Assembly: GCA_016222805.1 (NCBI GenBank)
Contig: JACRQG010000008.1
Location: 186,001-250,000, forward strand
From: Verrucomicrobiota bacterium
GTDB lineage: Bacteria; Verrucomicrobiota; Verrucomicrobiia; Opitutales; Opitutaceae
DNA length: 64,000 nucleotides
Direction of reading: 5' to 3'
Under the pieces are notes generated by a model. That model ran no database searches. It was not told where the DNA came from and was given only the letters and a program-made list of their open reading frames with translations. Below are positions 36,251 to 44,904 of the stretch, one piece after another. Made by a program: the position numbers and the translations under genes. Each line of letters opens with the position of its first letter. Position 1 is the first letter of the stretch.

Positions 36251-38473
36251 GTGGTTCCAGGCGTCTTCCTCCTCCGTCGTGTCGCGTGCTGCCTCCTCCT
36301 CGCGGTCGCGCACGGCAATCCGCTGCCCCCCGCAACCTCCGGCGCCCTGTCGGCCAACGCCGCCACCGCAGTCGCCACGGTTCTGGCCACGGAGCCTGCG
36401 CCCGCGATTCGGCTGAACAGCGCCACGCTCGAGGGAGAGCGCCTGACCCTGGATTTCAGCCGGGAGTTGCTCGCGCTCGGACCGGGCAGTCTCGCCTTCG
36501 AGCAGTTTTCCCGCCGCGTCCACCGCGCGGCAGCCGAGGTGCTGCAGGAGGCCCTGGCCCACTTCGAAATCCACACCCAGATCGACGGGGTCCCGCTCCC
36601 GGAATGGCTGCCTCCCACGGAAAGCGCCGCCCGCTCGCGCCCCTTGCTTGCTCCGCCCGGCAGCGCCGCGCCGGGCACCAGCGCGCTGACTTCGCGCCGT
36701 GTCGCCGTGAGCCCGGGCCACGGCTACTATCTCAACGGTACCAACTGGGTCCTCCAGCGCGGCTACTGGCAGGGCATCGTCGAGGACTTCGTCAACCATG
36801 ACATGATCACCCTCGTTCGCGACGAACTCGCGGGCGCCGGCGCGACAGTGATTCCCACCCGCAACCTCGACCGTACCGCCGGCACCGGCGAAAGCGGCTT
36901 TCCCAAATGGCAGGAGGCGGCGCGCTACCACGTCAAGGCCGTCGGCGCCGACACCTCCGTCTGGAACGAGTCCGGCTACACCCATCTCGAGCAGGACATT
37001 CGTTGCCGCCCCCGCTACGCCAACAGCGTGGGCGCCGATGTCCTGGTCAGCCTGCACAACAACGGCGGCGGAGGCACAGGCACGGAGACGCTCTACGACA
37101 CCAACAACGGCTTCGGCACCGAGAGCCGCCGCCTCGCCGACGCCGTCCACAACCGCGTCATCGCCACGCTCCGCCGCGAATACAACCCGGCCTGGCCGGA
37201 TCGGCGCGTGCAGGGTTTCAACGGCAGCTACGGGGAAAACCGCCTGGCGACGCGGCCCTCCATTCTCATCGAGGTTGCGTTCATGGATCGCCCGACCCCC
37301 GACAACGCCGCGCTGCAGGACGAGGCATTCAAGCGCCTCGTCGCCCGGGCCATTCGCGAGGGGGTGCAGGAGTACTTCGATGGCCCGGCGGGAGTGCCAC
37401 CCTATGGCCCCGCCTCGCTGATCGCGACCCTCACGCCGACGGCCGTGAGCCTCGCCTGGCTGGATCAATCGGCGAACGAGACGGGCTTCCGCATCGAACG
37501 CCGCGCCGAGGGAGCCACGACCTGGGAGGTGGTGGGCACGGCGGCCGCCAACGTCACCGCCTATGTCGACACCGCGCCCGTGGCAGGTCGCAGTTCCGCC
37601 TACCGGGTCGCCGCCTTCAACGCAGCAGGCCCGAGTGCGCTCTACTCCAACGAAGCCACCTTGGTGGCCTCCCCAGCCCCGCCGGTCACCACCCCGGCAG
37701 TGCCCGCCGCGTGGCTGTCGAATGTCTCGCTCCGCACCACGCTGGGCAGCGCCCAGGCCGTGACCGTCGGGTTTGTCGTGGCCGGCGGCTCACGGGAAAT
37801 CCTGGTGCGCGCCGGCGGGCCAACCCTGACACAGTTTGGCCTCGTCACCGCGATGGCCGACCCTCGCCTCGAACTTTTCCGCGGCGCGGCCCGGGTGACC
37901 GACAACAACGACTGGCCGGCGGCCCTGGCGCCGACAATGGCCGCGCTCGGTGCCTTTCCGTTCAGCCCGAACAGCCGCGACGCGGCGCTATTTCGATCGT
38001 TGGATGGAGCCCACACGGTTCAGGCGACCGGCACGACCGCCGGCACGATCCTCGTCGAGGCGTACGACCTCGGGGGCGGTGGCTCTGGCCGCCTGGTCAA
38101 CCTCTCGGCCCGCCAGCGGGTGGGTACCGGCGCCGACATCCTGATTGCCGGGTTTTACATCGCCGGCACCGGGGAAAAGCGCGTGCTGATCCGCGCGGTG
38201 GGGCCCGCCCTGGCGTCCTTTGGTGTCACCGGCGTACTCGCGGATCCGCGGCTGGAAGTCTTCGACGGCACGCGCAGCATCGCCGCAAACGACAACTGGG
38301 ATTCCTCCCTCGCCTCCACGTTTGGGTCGGTCGCGGCTTTTGCGCTACCGGCCGGGAGTCGTGATGCCGCGCTCGTGCTCAACCTCGCCGCCGGCCGCAG
38401 CTACACCGCGCAGGTGGCGGGCGCCGGTACCTCGACCGGCGAGGCGTTGGTCGAGGTGTACGAGTTGCCGTAG
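36251..38473 (+). CDS. Secreted N-acetylmuramoyl-L-alanine amidase with FN3 and two LVNLSAR modules
   Basis: 740 residues from a GTG start at 36251, chosen because it gives the signal peptide VVPGVFLLRRVACCLLLAVA; no suitable ATG is in frame. Amidase_3 features are VAVSPGHGYYL (His), the acidic residue region VEDFVNHDM, VSLHNNGG (His) and ILIEVAFMD (Glu), the zinc and catalytic residues, at about 150-360. An FN3-like domain follows (about 385-475). The last 250 residues are two copies of a module also found in the pectate lyase at 59750-62098, the second beginning RLVNLSARQRVGTGADILIA. It probably cuts peptidoglycan outside the inner membrane. It is divergent from a receptor and followed by a long hairpin. 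Confidence 0.8.
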   Translation: MVPGVFLLRRVACCLLLAVAHGNPLPPATSGALSANAATAVATVLATEPAPAIRLNSATLEGERLTLDFSRELLALGPGSLAFEQFSRRVHRAAAEVLQEALAHFEIHTQIDGVPLPEWLPPTESAARSRPLLAPPGSAAPGTSALTSRRVAVSPGHGYYLNGTNWVLQRGYWQGIVEDFVNHDMITLVRDELAGAGATVIPTRNLDRTAGTGESGFPKWQEAARYHVKAVGADTSVWNESGYTHLEQDIRCRPRYANSVGADVLVSLHNNGGGGTGTETLYDTNNGFGTESRRLADAVHNRVIATLRREYNPAWPDRRVQGFNGSYGENRLATRPSILIEVAFMDRPTPDNAALQDEAFKRLVARAIREGVQEYFDGPAGVPPYGPASLIATLTPTAVSLAWLDQSANETGFRIERRAEGATTWEVVGTAAANVTAYVDTAPVAGRSSAYRVAAFNAAGPSALYSNEATLVASPAPPVTTPAVPAAWLSNVSLRTTLGSAQAVTVGFVVAGGSREILVRAGGPTLTQFGLVTAMADPRLELFRGAARVTDNNDWPAALAPTMAALGAFPFSPNSRDAALFRSLDGAHTVQATGTTAGTILVEAYDLGGGGSGRLVNLSARQRVGTGADILIAGFYIAGTGEKRVLIRAVGPALASFGVTGVLADPRLEVFDGTRSIAANDNWDSSLASTFGSVAAFALPAGSRDAALVLNLAAGRSYTAQVAGAGTSTGEALVEVYELP

Positions 38474-38476
38474 GAG

Positions 38477-38552
38477 TGTCGGCGGGACGACCCCGTACCG
38501 CAGCCTGCGTTTCGGCGCCTGCCTCGTGCGGGGTGGGGTCGTCCCGCCGACA
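38477..38552. terminator. Long 18-bp hairpin after amidase gene (family A)
   Basis: TGTCGGCGGGACGACCCC at 38477-38494 and its exact complement at 38535-38552 enclose a 40-base loop with further inner pairing. It starts 4 bases after the amidase stop. It acts as a terminator or a dispersed repeat, or both. Confidence 0.6.
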
Positions 38553-38787
38553 ACTCGAAGGCCTTCCTCTGAGGTGTGTTCTCATCGATCCACTTCGCAC
38601 CGCTTCGCGACGATGCTGGTGTAGCCGGGAGCGCCGACCCCGGCCGGCACGTTCGATCGCGTGCGCCCGACCGGCCTCAGCGAAGCCGGCGACATCACGC
38701 AAGGCCTCGTCCGTTGGTTGCGGCTTCGAGGCGCGCTGGAGAATCTCCCGTCCGGCGCGCGTGATTCTTCGGCGGCCACCCGCCGAT

Positions 38788-38814
38788 GCGGCCGGGCTGG
38801 ATCAGCCCGGCCGC
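38788..38814. terminator. 12-bp hairpin after TonB receptor (family B)
   Basis: GCGGCCGGGCTG-GAT-CAGCCCGGCCGC is a perfect 12-bp stem, 33 bases beyond the leftward receptor's stop codon. No T-run follows. It is of the same type as the stem at 10775-10795. Confidence 0.55.
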
Positions 38815-38846
38815 CGCGCTTGGCACGGAACGCGAATCGCGCCCGC

Positions 38847-41800
38847 TTACAGGTCGAAGCTCGCGCTGAAGATGAACTTCCGCGGATCGACGATGCGCCA
38901 GGCGTAGATCGAACCATCCGGATTGGCGCCGACGGCCTGGAGGCGGCCGTTCGCGAAGATGTCGCGGACATTGAGCTGCAGGTTCGTGCGCACCTTGTCG
39001 TTGAACAGCCGCAGGCGGTACCCGAGCGACAGATCGAAATAGGCCCGCGCCGGATCCCAGACCGGCTTGCTCGGGTCGAGTTCGAGGATCACACCGCGGA
39101 AGGTGCCGGGAAGCGACGAGGGCGCCGCGCCGTAGAAGCCGATCGAACCCTTGTCCTCCCAGCGCACCGCGCCGCCGACGCTGAGGTTCTTCAGCCGGCC
39201 CTCGGTGAAGGTGTAGTTGGTGATCGCGTTCCAGCGGTACTTGCGCACCTGCGTGCGGGGCTTGCCGACGTTGGCGACGCCAAAAAGGTAAGGCGACAGC
39301 AGGCTGTTGTAGTAGGCAGTCTCGGGCGTGTCGCCTCCGAGCGCCGGGATCGTGTTCCACCAGAGGCGGCCCTGGTCATCCTTGGCGGTGGTCCAGACCG
39401 GCAGGCGGGACTGCCAGTAGTCGTACTGCTCGGAGCCGATGCGGGCATCCTTGGCGATCTGCTGCGCCCCGGTGAACTTCATCCGCCAGTTCTTGGTCGG
39501 GTTGTAGGTGACCTCGAGTTCGTAGCCTTCCGAGACGACATCCGACAGGCCGTTGGTCTGCGGCTGGCCGTTGCCGGCCGCCAGGAAGGTCGTCATCCAG
39601 TCGTCGGTCACCCCCATGATCCGCGCCACCGCGGAATTGAGCTGGCTCTGCGAGGGATTCACGCCCTGCGCCGCAAACCGGCCCTGCGCGACATTGAGCG
39701 CCCACGGGTAGAAACCGTTGGCATCGCGAATGCCGTTGTTTTCCGGGCGGCCTTCCAGGCGGAAGGTGCGGTTGCCCAGGGTGCCAATCTCACCGGCGCG
39801 GCTGCCGAGTTCGAGCGTCTCGTAGCGGTTGAGCTTCACGCTCAGTTTGCCCTGGAGGGCCGAGAAGCTGATGCCGTAGTCCTTGCCCTCGCCCTTGGCG
39901 TTGGGCAGCACCCCGTTGAGGTCCATGGCATAGCGCACGACCTGCGGGTAGAAGCTGTCCGAACGGTTGTAATAGAAGTTCAGCCAGCTCAGCGGGCGCA
40001 GCACGGCGCCGTAGGTCTTGGTTTCGCCGCGCTGCGACTCGCGGGTCGCGGCGCCGAGGGGACCGGTGGCGTCGTCGGTCCAGGCGCTCCAGACGTTGTA
40101 GGCATCGTAGGTGACGAGACCGGTGGCCGGGTTGACGGCGGCCTGCCCCGAGGTGCGCTCGCGGCGACGGTCCTTGCGCAGGCCGACGGTGGTGATCAGC
40201 CGATCCTTGAAGAAGTAGCTCTGCGCCGTGGCGCTGAGGGTGCGGAGCTCGTTGCGGCTGCGCGTCGTGCTCGCGCGGGCGAGATTGTCGACGGAGATCT
40301 GCTCGTTGGTCCAGCGGCCGGTGAGGTTGTTGAACCAGTTGAGCGTGTGGGTGCCGTTGAGGTTGTTGGCCGTCTGGGGCCCGAAGTCGACGTTGTAGCC
40401 CTGGTTGTCGCCGAGGTAGAAACGCTGGGAAAGCTGGTTGCCGGCGACCCGGTTCGCGCGGTTGACCCACGAATTGTCGGAGGAAACCCAGTAGCCGTAG
40501 GTGTAGGTGGTGGAGCTGTTGCGGTTGACCTCGCCGTGCGCCGCGACGCGCTGGGTGCCGATCCACGAGAGCCAACGCGGCAGGTTCTGCGGGGTGTACT
40601 GGTACGCCAGGTCGGCGTTCTGGGTATCGAAGACCTCCGGGCGGTCGTTGTCGAAGGGACCGACGGCCTCGACGAAGGGCCGGAGGAAGTTCGGATTCGG
40701 CCGGCCGTCGAGCAACTTGGAGTTCACGTCGATGTAGATCACGGTGTCGGTGTTATCGATCATGCTCCGGGTGAAGCGGGAGAACTTCTGGTACATGTGG
40801 CCGGCGCGGGCCGCGACCAGGTGCGCGTTGGACCGGTACAGGACCTGCTCGATCTCCACGCGGAGGGTCGAGGAGGTGTCCTCGCCGTAGTTGGCCGAGA
40901 CGAAGTTAGTGTTGCTCCAGTCGTAGACCGACTTGTCGGCCACCGCCGGCGCGAAGAAGAGCGGGAACGGGTTGGCCTTGCGCCGCATGATGTCGGTGCC
41001 GGTCTGGATGTAGCGGATGTTGCTGTTGGCGGTGAACGGCGACGGCGTGCCGGAGGTGATGACATTGCCCAGCCGGCCCTGGGTGATGAACTGCAGGCCG
41101 CCCTGGTCGAACCAGGCGTTGAGGCGGCCGTAGCTGTTACCGGCGATCAGACCCGGGGGCAGCGTGGTGTTCTCATTGGTCTGCGGGAAGGGACCGGCCG
41201 TGCGGCCATCGGCGAAGGTCACCATCTGGGTGGTCGGATCAAAGGTCGGGCGGCCGGAGTTGCGCCATTCGTAGGTCGTGTCGCGCGGCGTCACCGAGTT
41301 GGGCCGGCGGTAGAAGTTGTTGTAGTGCTCGAACGAGGCGTTGATCGTGGTCTGCCGGAAGGGCCGGGCCTGGATGGCGCCGAAGTAGCGGCGGATCTTC
41401 TCCTCGGCCGGCTTGCGCGTGAAGCCCTTGGATTCGTCGACGGCGGAAAAGCGCACCGCGAGCATGTCCGAGATGAGCGGCCGGTTGAAATCGATCGTGA
41501 AGCGATGCCCGCCCCAGTCATCGAGCCGCACCGAGGTGCTGGTGCTCATCCGGTTCAGCGTGGCCTTGGACGGCACCAGGTTGACCGTGCCGGCCGCGGC
41601 GCCCAGGCCGAAGAGGTTGGAGTTGGGCCCGCGGGAGATTTCGACGGCGTCGATGTTGTACGGGTCCATCGGGATCTTGTTGTTGGAGGAGAAATTCCCC
41701 ACCGCGATGTTGACGCCGCTGCCGCTGATCGGGCTGCCGACGCCGCGGATGCGGTTGGCGGTGGCCGGATCGTTGGCGGTGCCGTCGATGATGCCGCCGT

Positions 41801-42206
41801 TCCGGTTGGGCGTGAACTGGGTGTAGTTGCCCGTGCCCTCGGTGTTGGCCTCGTAGAGGAAGACATCGTTCAAATCGACCATCGCGAGGTCCTGCATCTG
41901 CTGCTTCGTCACGACCGTGATGGAGGCGCCGAGGTCCTCGAGCTTCGAGTTGAGGCGGGTGCCGGACAGCGTGTTGAGCGCCTGGTAGCCGCGATCCGCT
42001 TCGGAGGACACGGTGAAGGGCGAGAGGACGACGGTCTCTTCGCCGGTACGCGCCCCGGCGGAGTTCACCACGGGAATCGCCGCGGTCTTCTTGGCGGGAT
42101 CCGCGGAAGCGGGCGCCGGCGTGACCTGCTGGGCCGCCGCGGGAGACAACGCGCCCGCCAGGCCGAGGAGAACGACAGGTAGGAGGGTTCGAGGGTTGGT
42201 TTGCAT
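38847..42206 (-). CDS. TonB-dependent receptor (no carboxypeptidase-like domain)
   Basis: 1119 residues from ATG 42206. Signal peptide up to about 30 (TLLPVVLLGLAGALSPAAAQ). The segment ETVVLSPFTVSSEADRGY lies near 57-74, then a plug (LNTLSGTRLNSKLEDLGASI, VTKQQMQDLAMVDLNDVFLY, RGVGSPISGSGVNIAVG, VEISRGPNSNLFGLGAAAGT). The barrel ends FSASFDL. It belongs to the same subfamily as the truncated receptor at the left edge. Divergent from it is an AraC regulator. Substrate unknown: sugars or siderophores are both possible from sequence alone. The leader carries a stem-loop just before the start codon. Confidence 0.9.
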   Translation of the reverse strand: MQTNPRTLLPVVLLGLAGALSPAAAQQVTPAPASADPAKKTAAIPVVNSAGARTGEETVVLSPFTVSSEADRGYQALNTLSGTRLNSKLEDLGASITVVTKQQMQDLAMVDLNDVFLYEANTEGTGNYTQFTPNRNGGIIDGTANDPATANRIRGVGSPISGSGVNIAVGNFSSNNKIPMDPYNIDAVEISRGPNSNLFGLGAAAGTVNLVPSKATLNRMSTSTSVRLDDWGGHRFTIDFNRPLISDMLAVRFSAVDESKGFTRKPAEEKIRRYFGAIQARPFRQTTINASFEHYNNFYRRPNSVTPRDTTYEWRNSGRPTFDPTTQMVTFADGRTAGPFPQTNENTTLPPGLIAGNSYGRLNAWFDQGGLQFITQGRLGNVITSGTPSPFTANSNIRYIQTGTDIMRRKANPFPLFFAPAVADKSVYDWSNTNFVSANYGEDTSSTLRVEIEQVLYRSNAHLVAARAGHMYQKFSRFTRSMIDNTDTVIYIDVNSKLLDGRPNPNFLRPFVEAVGPFDNDRPEVFDTQNADLAYQYTPQNLPRWLSWIGTQRVAAHGEVNRNSSTTYTYGYWVSSDNSWVNRANRVAGNQLSQRFYLGDNQGYNVDFGPQTANNLNGTHTLNWFNNLTGRWTNEQISVDNLARASTTRSRNELRTLSATAQSYFFKDRLITTVGLRKDRRRERTSGQAAVNPATGLVTYDAYNVWSAWTDDATGPLGAATRESQRGETKTYGAVLRPLSWLNFYYNRSDSFYPQVVRYAMDLNGVLPNAKGEGKDYGISFSALQGKLSVKLNRYETLELGSRAGEIGTLGNRTFRLEGRPENNGIRDANGFYPWALNVAQGRFAAQGVNPSQSQLNSAVARIMGVTDDWMTTFLAAGNGQPQTNGLSDVVSEGYELEVTYNPTKNWRMKFTGAQQIAKDARIGSEQYDYWQSRLPVWTTAKDDQGRLWWNTIPALGGDTPETAYYNSLLSPYLFGVANVGKPRTQVRKYRWNAITNYTFTEGRLKNLSVGGAVRWEDKGSIGFYGAAPSSLPGTFRGVILELDPSKPVWDPARAYFDLSLGYRLRLFNDKVRTNLQLNVRDIFANGRLQAVGANPDGSIYAWRIVDPRKFIFSASFDL

Positions 42207-42219
42207 GGTGGGGAAAAAT

Positions 42220-42272
42220 GAAACCCCGCCGCGATCCGCCGAAGGGCGGAAAGGAACGGAAAACGGGGTTTC
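42220..42272 (-). promoter_or_regulatory. Stem-loop leader of TonB receptor
   Basis: GAAACCCCG (42220-42228) pairs perfectly with CGGGGTTTC (42264-42272), enclosing a second stem CCGCC-GAAG-GGCGG (42236-42249). On the minus-strand transcript the structure ends 13 bases before the start codon at 42206. It may control translation or mRNA stability. The rest of 42273-42475 shows nothing that I can support. Confidence 0.45.
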
Positions 42273-42475
42273 GAGGACTGTCGCCGATATCGTAGCACCT
42301 CCCTCCGGATGGCAATAGTGGAAGGCCGCGCAATCTTCATACAAATCCAAGCAGCTGAATTCTGCGGGAGCTCCCTGTCAGACGACAGCGAGAGTCCGTC
42401 CCGCGTGCGATTCCGCGCAACGCCTCCGCGCTTCCCCGGCTTTACACCCCCGCGCCACCTCCTAACCTGCCCGTC

Positions 42476-43324
42476 ATGCTGCGCTACCTCGGCACCGGGT
42501 ACCGCCAGTTCGGCCTCTACCCAATCACGCCCCACCCCCGCCTGAACTGGGAGTTCTTCGCGGTGGTCAAGGGACGTTGCGCCGCCTTCGATCCCGGCGA
42601 GAAGCCCGCGCCGCTGGTCCGCCGCACCTTGTGGGTCTCCCCACCTCACAGCCGCCATGCCTGGGCCGGCGATGGCGCGCACAGCGTCCAGGTCACGGTC
42701 TTCCACTTCGGCTCCGTGCCGCTGGCCCTCGAGCGCGCCGTGCGCGAGCGGGGCCGCCTCGTGGTGTCGCTGACCGGCCCCGAATGCCGCCGGCTGGTCG
42801 AACTCGCGCGCCAAGTCCGGGGCGACTTCCAGGCCCCGACCGCCCTGAGCCAGCTGGTGTTCCAAAGCCTGCTGTTCGAGCTGTCCCTGCTGGCCCTCCG
42901 CAAGCTCCCCGCCAGCAGCCGGCCCCGGATTCGCGAGCGGGCGGATCGCATCGTCGAGGCCGCCACGGCCTGGTTCGCCGACCACATGCACGCCAACCCC
43001 ACGATCGACGAGGTAGCCTCCCGCGTGCATGTCTCGCCCAGCACCCTCCGGCGCTTCTTCCAGCAGGCCGTGCGCGACCGTCCCGTGCGGGTCTTTCGCC
43101 GCCTGCAGGTGGAGAACAGCATGCGCCTGATGACCGAGTCCTCGGTCAAGCTCGACCAGGTTGCCGAGGCCTGCGGTTTCACCTCCACCAGCGACTTCTG
43201 CCGGGCCTTCAAGGCCCATACCAAGGTAAGCCCCAACACCTGGAGACGGACCCTCATCGGCCCGCCCCGCGGGGCCTTCGACCGCGACCCGGCCCGGCCA
43301 CCCGCCCGCGCCGCCAGCCGCTGA
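42476..43324 (+). CDS. AraC-family transcriptional regulator
   Basis: 282 residues. The N-terminal 150 residues are a short sensor (NWEFFAVVKGRCAAFDPGEK, LWVSPPHSRHAW). The C-terminal part has two HTH motifs: IDEVASRVHVSPSTLRRFFQQ and LDQVAEACGFTSTSDFCRAFK. It is divergent from the 1119-residue receptor, 269 bases away, and is its likely regulator. The last 25 residues are Arg/Pro/Ala-rich. A 148-bp repeat begins 17 bases after its stop. Confidence 0.85.
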   Translation: MLRYLGTGYRQFGLYPITPHPRLNWEFFAVVKGRCAAFDPGEKPAPLVRRTLWVSPPHSRHAWAGDGAHSVQVTVFHFGSVPLALERAVRERGRLVVSLTGPECRRLVELARQVRGDFQAPTALSQLVFQSLLFELSLLALRKLPASSRPRIRERADRIVEAATAWFADHMHANPTIDEVASRVHVSPSTLRRFFQQAVRDRPVRVFRRLQVENSMRLMTESSVKLDQVAEACGFTSTSDFCRAFKAHTKVSPNTWRRTLIGPPRGAFDRDPARPPARAASR

Positions 43325-43340
43325 GCCGCATCCCTGCAAC

Positions 43341-43488
43341 AGAACCACGGATGGACACGAACGAACCCCAATGAAAATACCCGGCGAAGACGGAGGCCCT
43401 GCCGCCCTCCCCAAGGTGAACGCGGCGCGCCGGGCGATGCTTCGTGTCGATTCGTGTCCCTTCGTGGTTTTCCTCTGAATTCCTCCGG
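43341..43488. repeat. 148-bp repeat element, copy 1
   Basis: This stretch matches 46201-46348 in inverted orientation, with the same length and an estimated 80% identity. Its ends, AGAACCACGGATGGACACGA and TTCGTGTCCCTTCGTGGTTT, form imperfect inverted repeats, so each copy can fold back on itself. No transposase is nearby. It fills most of the gap between the AraC and LysM genes. It resembles a MITE or REP-type element; the nature is inference. Confidence 0.65.
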
Positions 43489-43563
43489 CTGAGACCGCCC
43501 CCGCGGCCGCAGCGGCCCACCTCCGCCCTCGACTCGCCCCCACCCGCCTCTTCTCCTTCCGCC

Positions 43564-44454
43564 GTGCTTTTCGCCCGCACCTGCCTCGCCCTCCTCGCCG
43601 CCGGTCTCCTGCCCGGCTGCGGCCTGGTGCATTTCGGCCGGCGCGAGAAGATGCCCGCCACCGGCGGCGACGCCGCCCTGGTCGCCGCCTACGCCAACCT
43701 CTCGACCGAACACAAGATTCTCCGGCAGGAACTCCTGCTCGCCCGCCGGGAAGGCGACGCGCTGCGCCTCGCGCTGGAACGCGCCGGCGGCGGCGCGCCC
43801 GCACTCGAATCCGCCGCGCGCCTCGCAGAAGCCCAGCGGGATCTCACCGAACTCCGGTCCCGGCTGGCCCGGCTCGAGGCGGAACGCGCGTCCAAGCCCC
43901 CCGAAGCCCCGCGCGCGACGGCCGCCGCCCCCGCCGACCCGCAACCCCTGCGGGAGGAAAACGCCCGCCTCCGCGCCGATCTCGAACGGGCCCGGTCGGA
44001 AAACTCCGCCCTGGCGGAAAAGCTGCAGAAGGCCGAGACCCGCCACGCCGAAGCTCGGCTGGAAATCGACTCGCTCAATGTCGATCTCCTGGCCCAGAAG
44101 CAGGCGCGCTCCCGGGCGGAACAGGCGACCGAGGCGCTGCGGGCCCAGCTGGACACCGTCCTGGCACGGGGCAGCTCCAGCCCGGCCCTCACCCTCTCCG
44201 CCGCCCGCGAATCCACGGCCACCAGCACCGCGATCCTCCATTATCCCTCGTCCCCGCGAACCGGCAGCGGCGCCGGCCCGACCCCACCCGCCGAGCCCCG
44301 GCCGCGCACCCACGTCGTCCAACCCGGGGATACCCTGGAGAAGATCGCCACCCGCTATTATGGGTCGCCCGAGCGGTGGCAGGCCATCGAACGCGCCAAC
44401 CAGGCCCAACTCGCGAATGGACTGCGCGTCGGCCTCGAACTGACCCTGCCCTGA
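43564..44454 (+). CDS. LysM-domain lipoprotein with coiled coil
   Basis: 296 residues from a GTG start at 43564, chosen because it gives a lipoprotein signal (LFARTCLALLAAGLLPGC, lipobox LLPGC); the upstream ATG at 43444 lies inside a repeat element. Residues about 50-215 are Ala/Glu/Leu/Arg-rich heptads, a long coiled coil. The C-terminal 50 residues are a LysM domain (HVVQPGDTLEKIATRYYG, then ANGLRVGLELTLP). It is probably anchored in a membrane and binds peptidoglycan, in envelope upkeep or division. It precedes ppnP by 54 bases. Confidence 0.75.
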   Translation: MLFARTCLALLAAGLLPGCGLVHFGRREKMPATGGDAALVAAYANLSTEHKILRQELLLARREGDALRLALERAGGGAPALESAARLAEAQRDLTELRSRLARLEAERASKPPEAPRATAAAPADPQPLREENARLRADLERARSENSALAEKLQKAETRHAEARLEIDSLNVDLLAQKQARSRAEQATEALRAQLDTVLARGSSSPALTLSAARESTATSTAILHYPSSPRTGSGAGPTPPAEPRPRTHVVQPGDTLEKIATRYYGSPERWQAIERANQAQLANGLRVGLELTLP

Positions 44455-44508
44455 GCAGTCCACGCGACGCTTGCCTCACCCGGCGGGCACCGCCATCACC
44501 GCACTCCC

Positions 44509-44838
44509 ATGTCCTCGCATCCCGCGCAGTTCGACGGCGTCACCGTCGTCACCAAGGCCAACATCTACTTCAACGGCGACGTCGTCAGCCACACGGTGCT
44601 CTTTCCCGACAAGTCGAAGAAGACGCTCGGGCTGATTCGTCCCGGCACCTTCCATTTTGGAACGGCGGCCGCGGAACGCATGGAGATCGTCGCCGGCGAG
44701 TGCACGGTCACCCTCGACGGAAGTTCCCAGACTCAGGCCTACGGTCCCGGCACGAAATTCGACGTCCCGGCCAACAGCGGCTTCACGATCGCGGTCAAGG
44801 CCGGTCTCTGCGAGTACATCTGCTCGTTCCTGCCGTAA
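44509..44838 (+). CDS. ppnP: Pyrimidine/purine nucleoside phosphorylase
   Basis: 109 residues, the DUF1255/PpnP family. It has a single cupin barrel: FDGVTVVTKANIYFNGDVVS, LGLIRPGTFHFGTAAAERME, and FDVPANSGFTIAVKAGLCEY. PpnP (E. coli YaiE) splits nucleosides to base and ribose-1-phosphate with wide specificity. It is slightly longer than the E. coli protein (94). It lies between the LysM lipoprotein and peptidyl-prolyl isomerase genes on the same strand. Confidence 0.9.
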   Translation: MSSHPAQFDGVTVVTKANIYFNGDVVSHTVLFPDKSKKTLGLIRPGTFHFGTAAAERMEIVAGECTVTLDGSSQTQAYGPGTKFDVPANSGFTIAVKAGLCEYICSFLP

Positions 44839-44904
44839 ACCGGGGCGCGCCGCCCGCGCACTGCGGGATTGTGCGCGGCGTCCCGGTCGCGCAGCGTGCG
44901 GGCC

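Larger units (their letters stand above)
38474..38846. other. 373-base gap between convergent genes with two large hairpins
   Basis: No gene. The gap holds an 18-bp family-A stem at 38477-38552 and a 12-bp family-B stem at 38788-38814, which could terminate the two converging transcripts. Between them is GTAGCCGGGAGCGCCGACC near 38622, a degenerate family-B relative. Confidence 0.5.

Noticed and set aside
38661-42182. A plus-strand open frame of 1173 codons opposite a receptor
   Set aside because: Same artefact of GC-rich third positions. The minus-strand receptor has clear domains.
43444-43563. An ATG start at 43444 for the LysM lipoprotein
   Set aside because: It lies within a 148-bp repeat and would bury the lipoprotein signal inside the protein; the GTG at 43564 fits.
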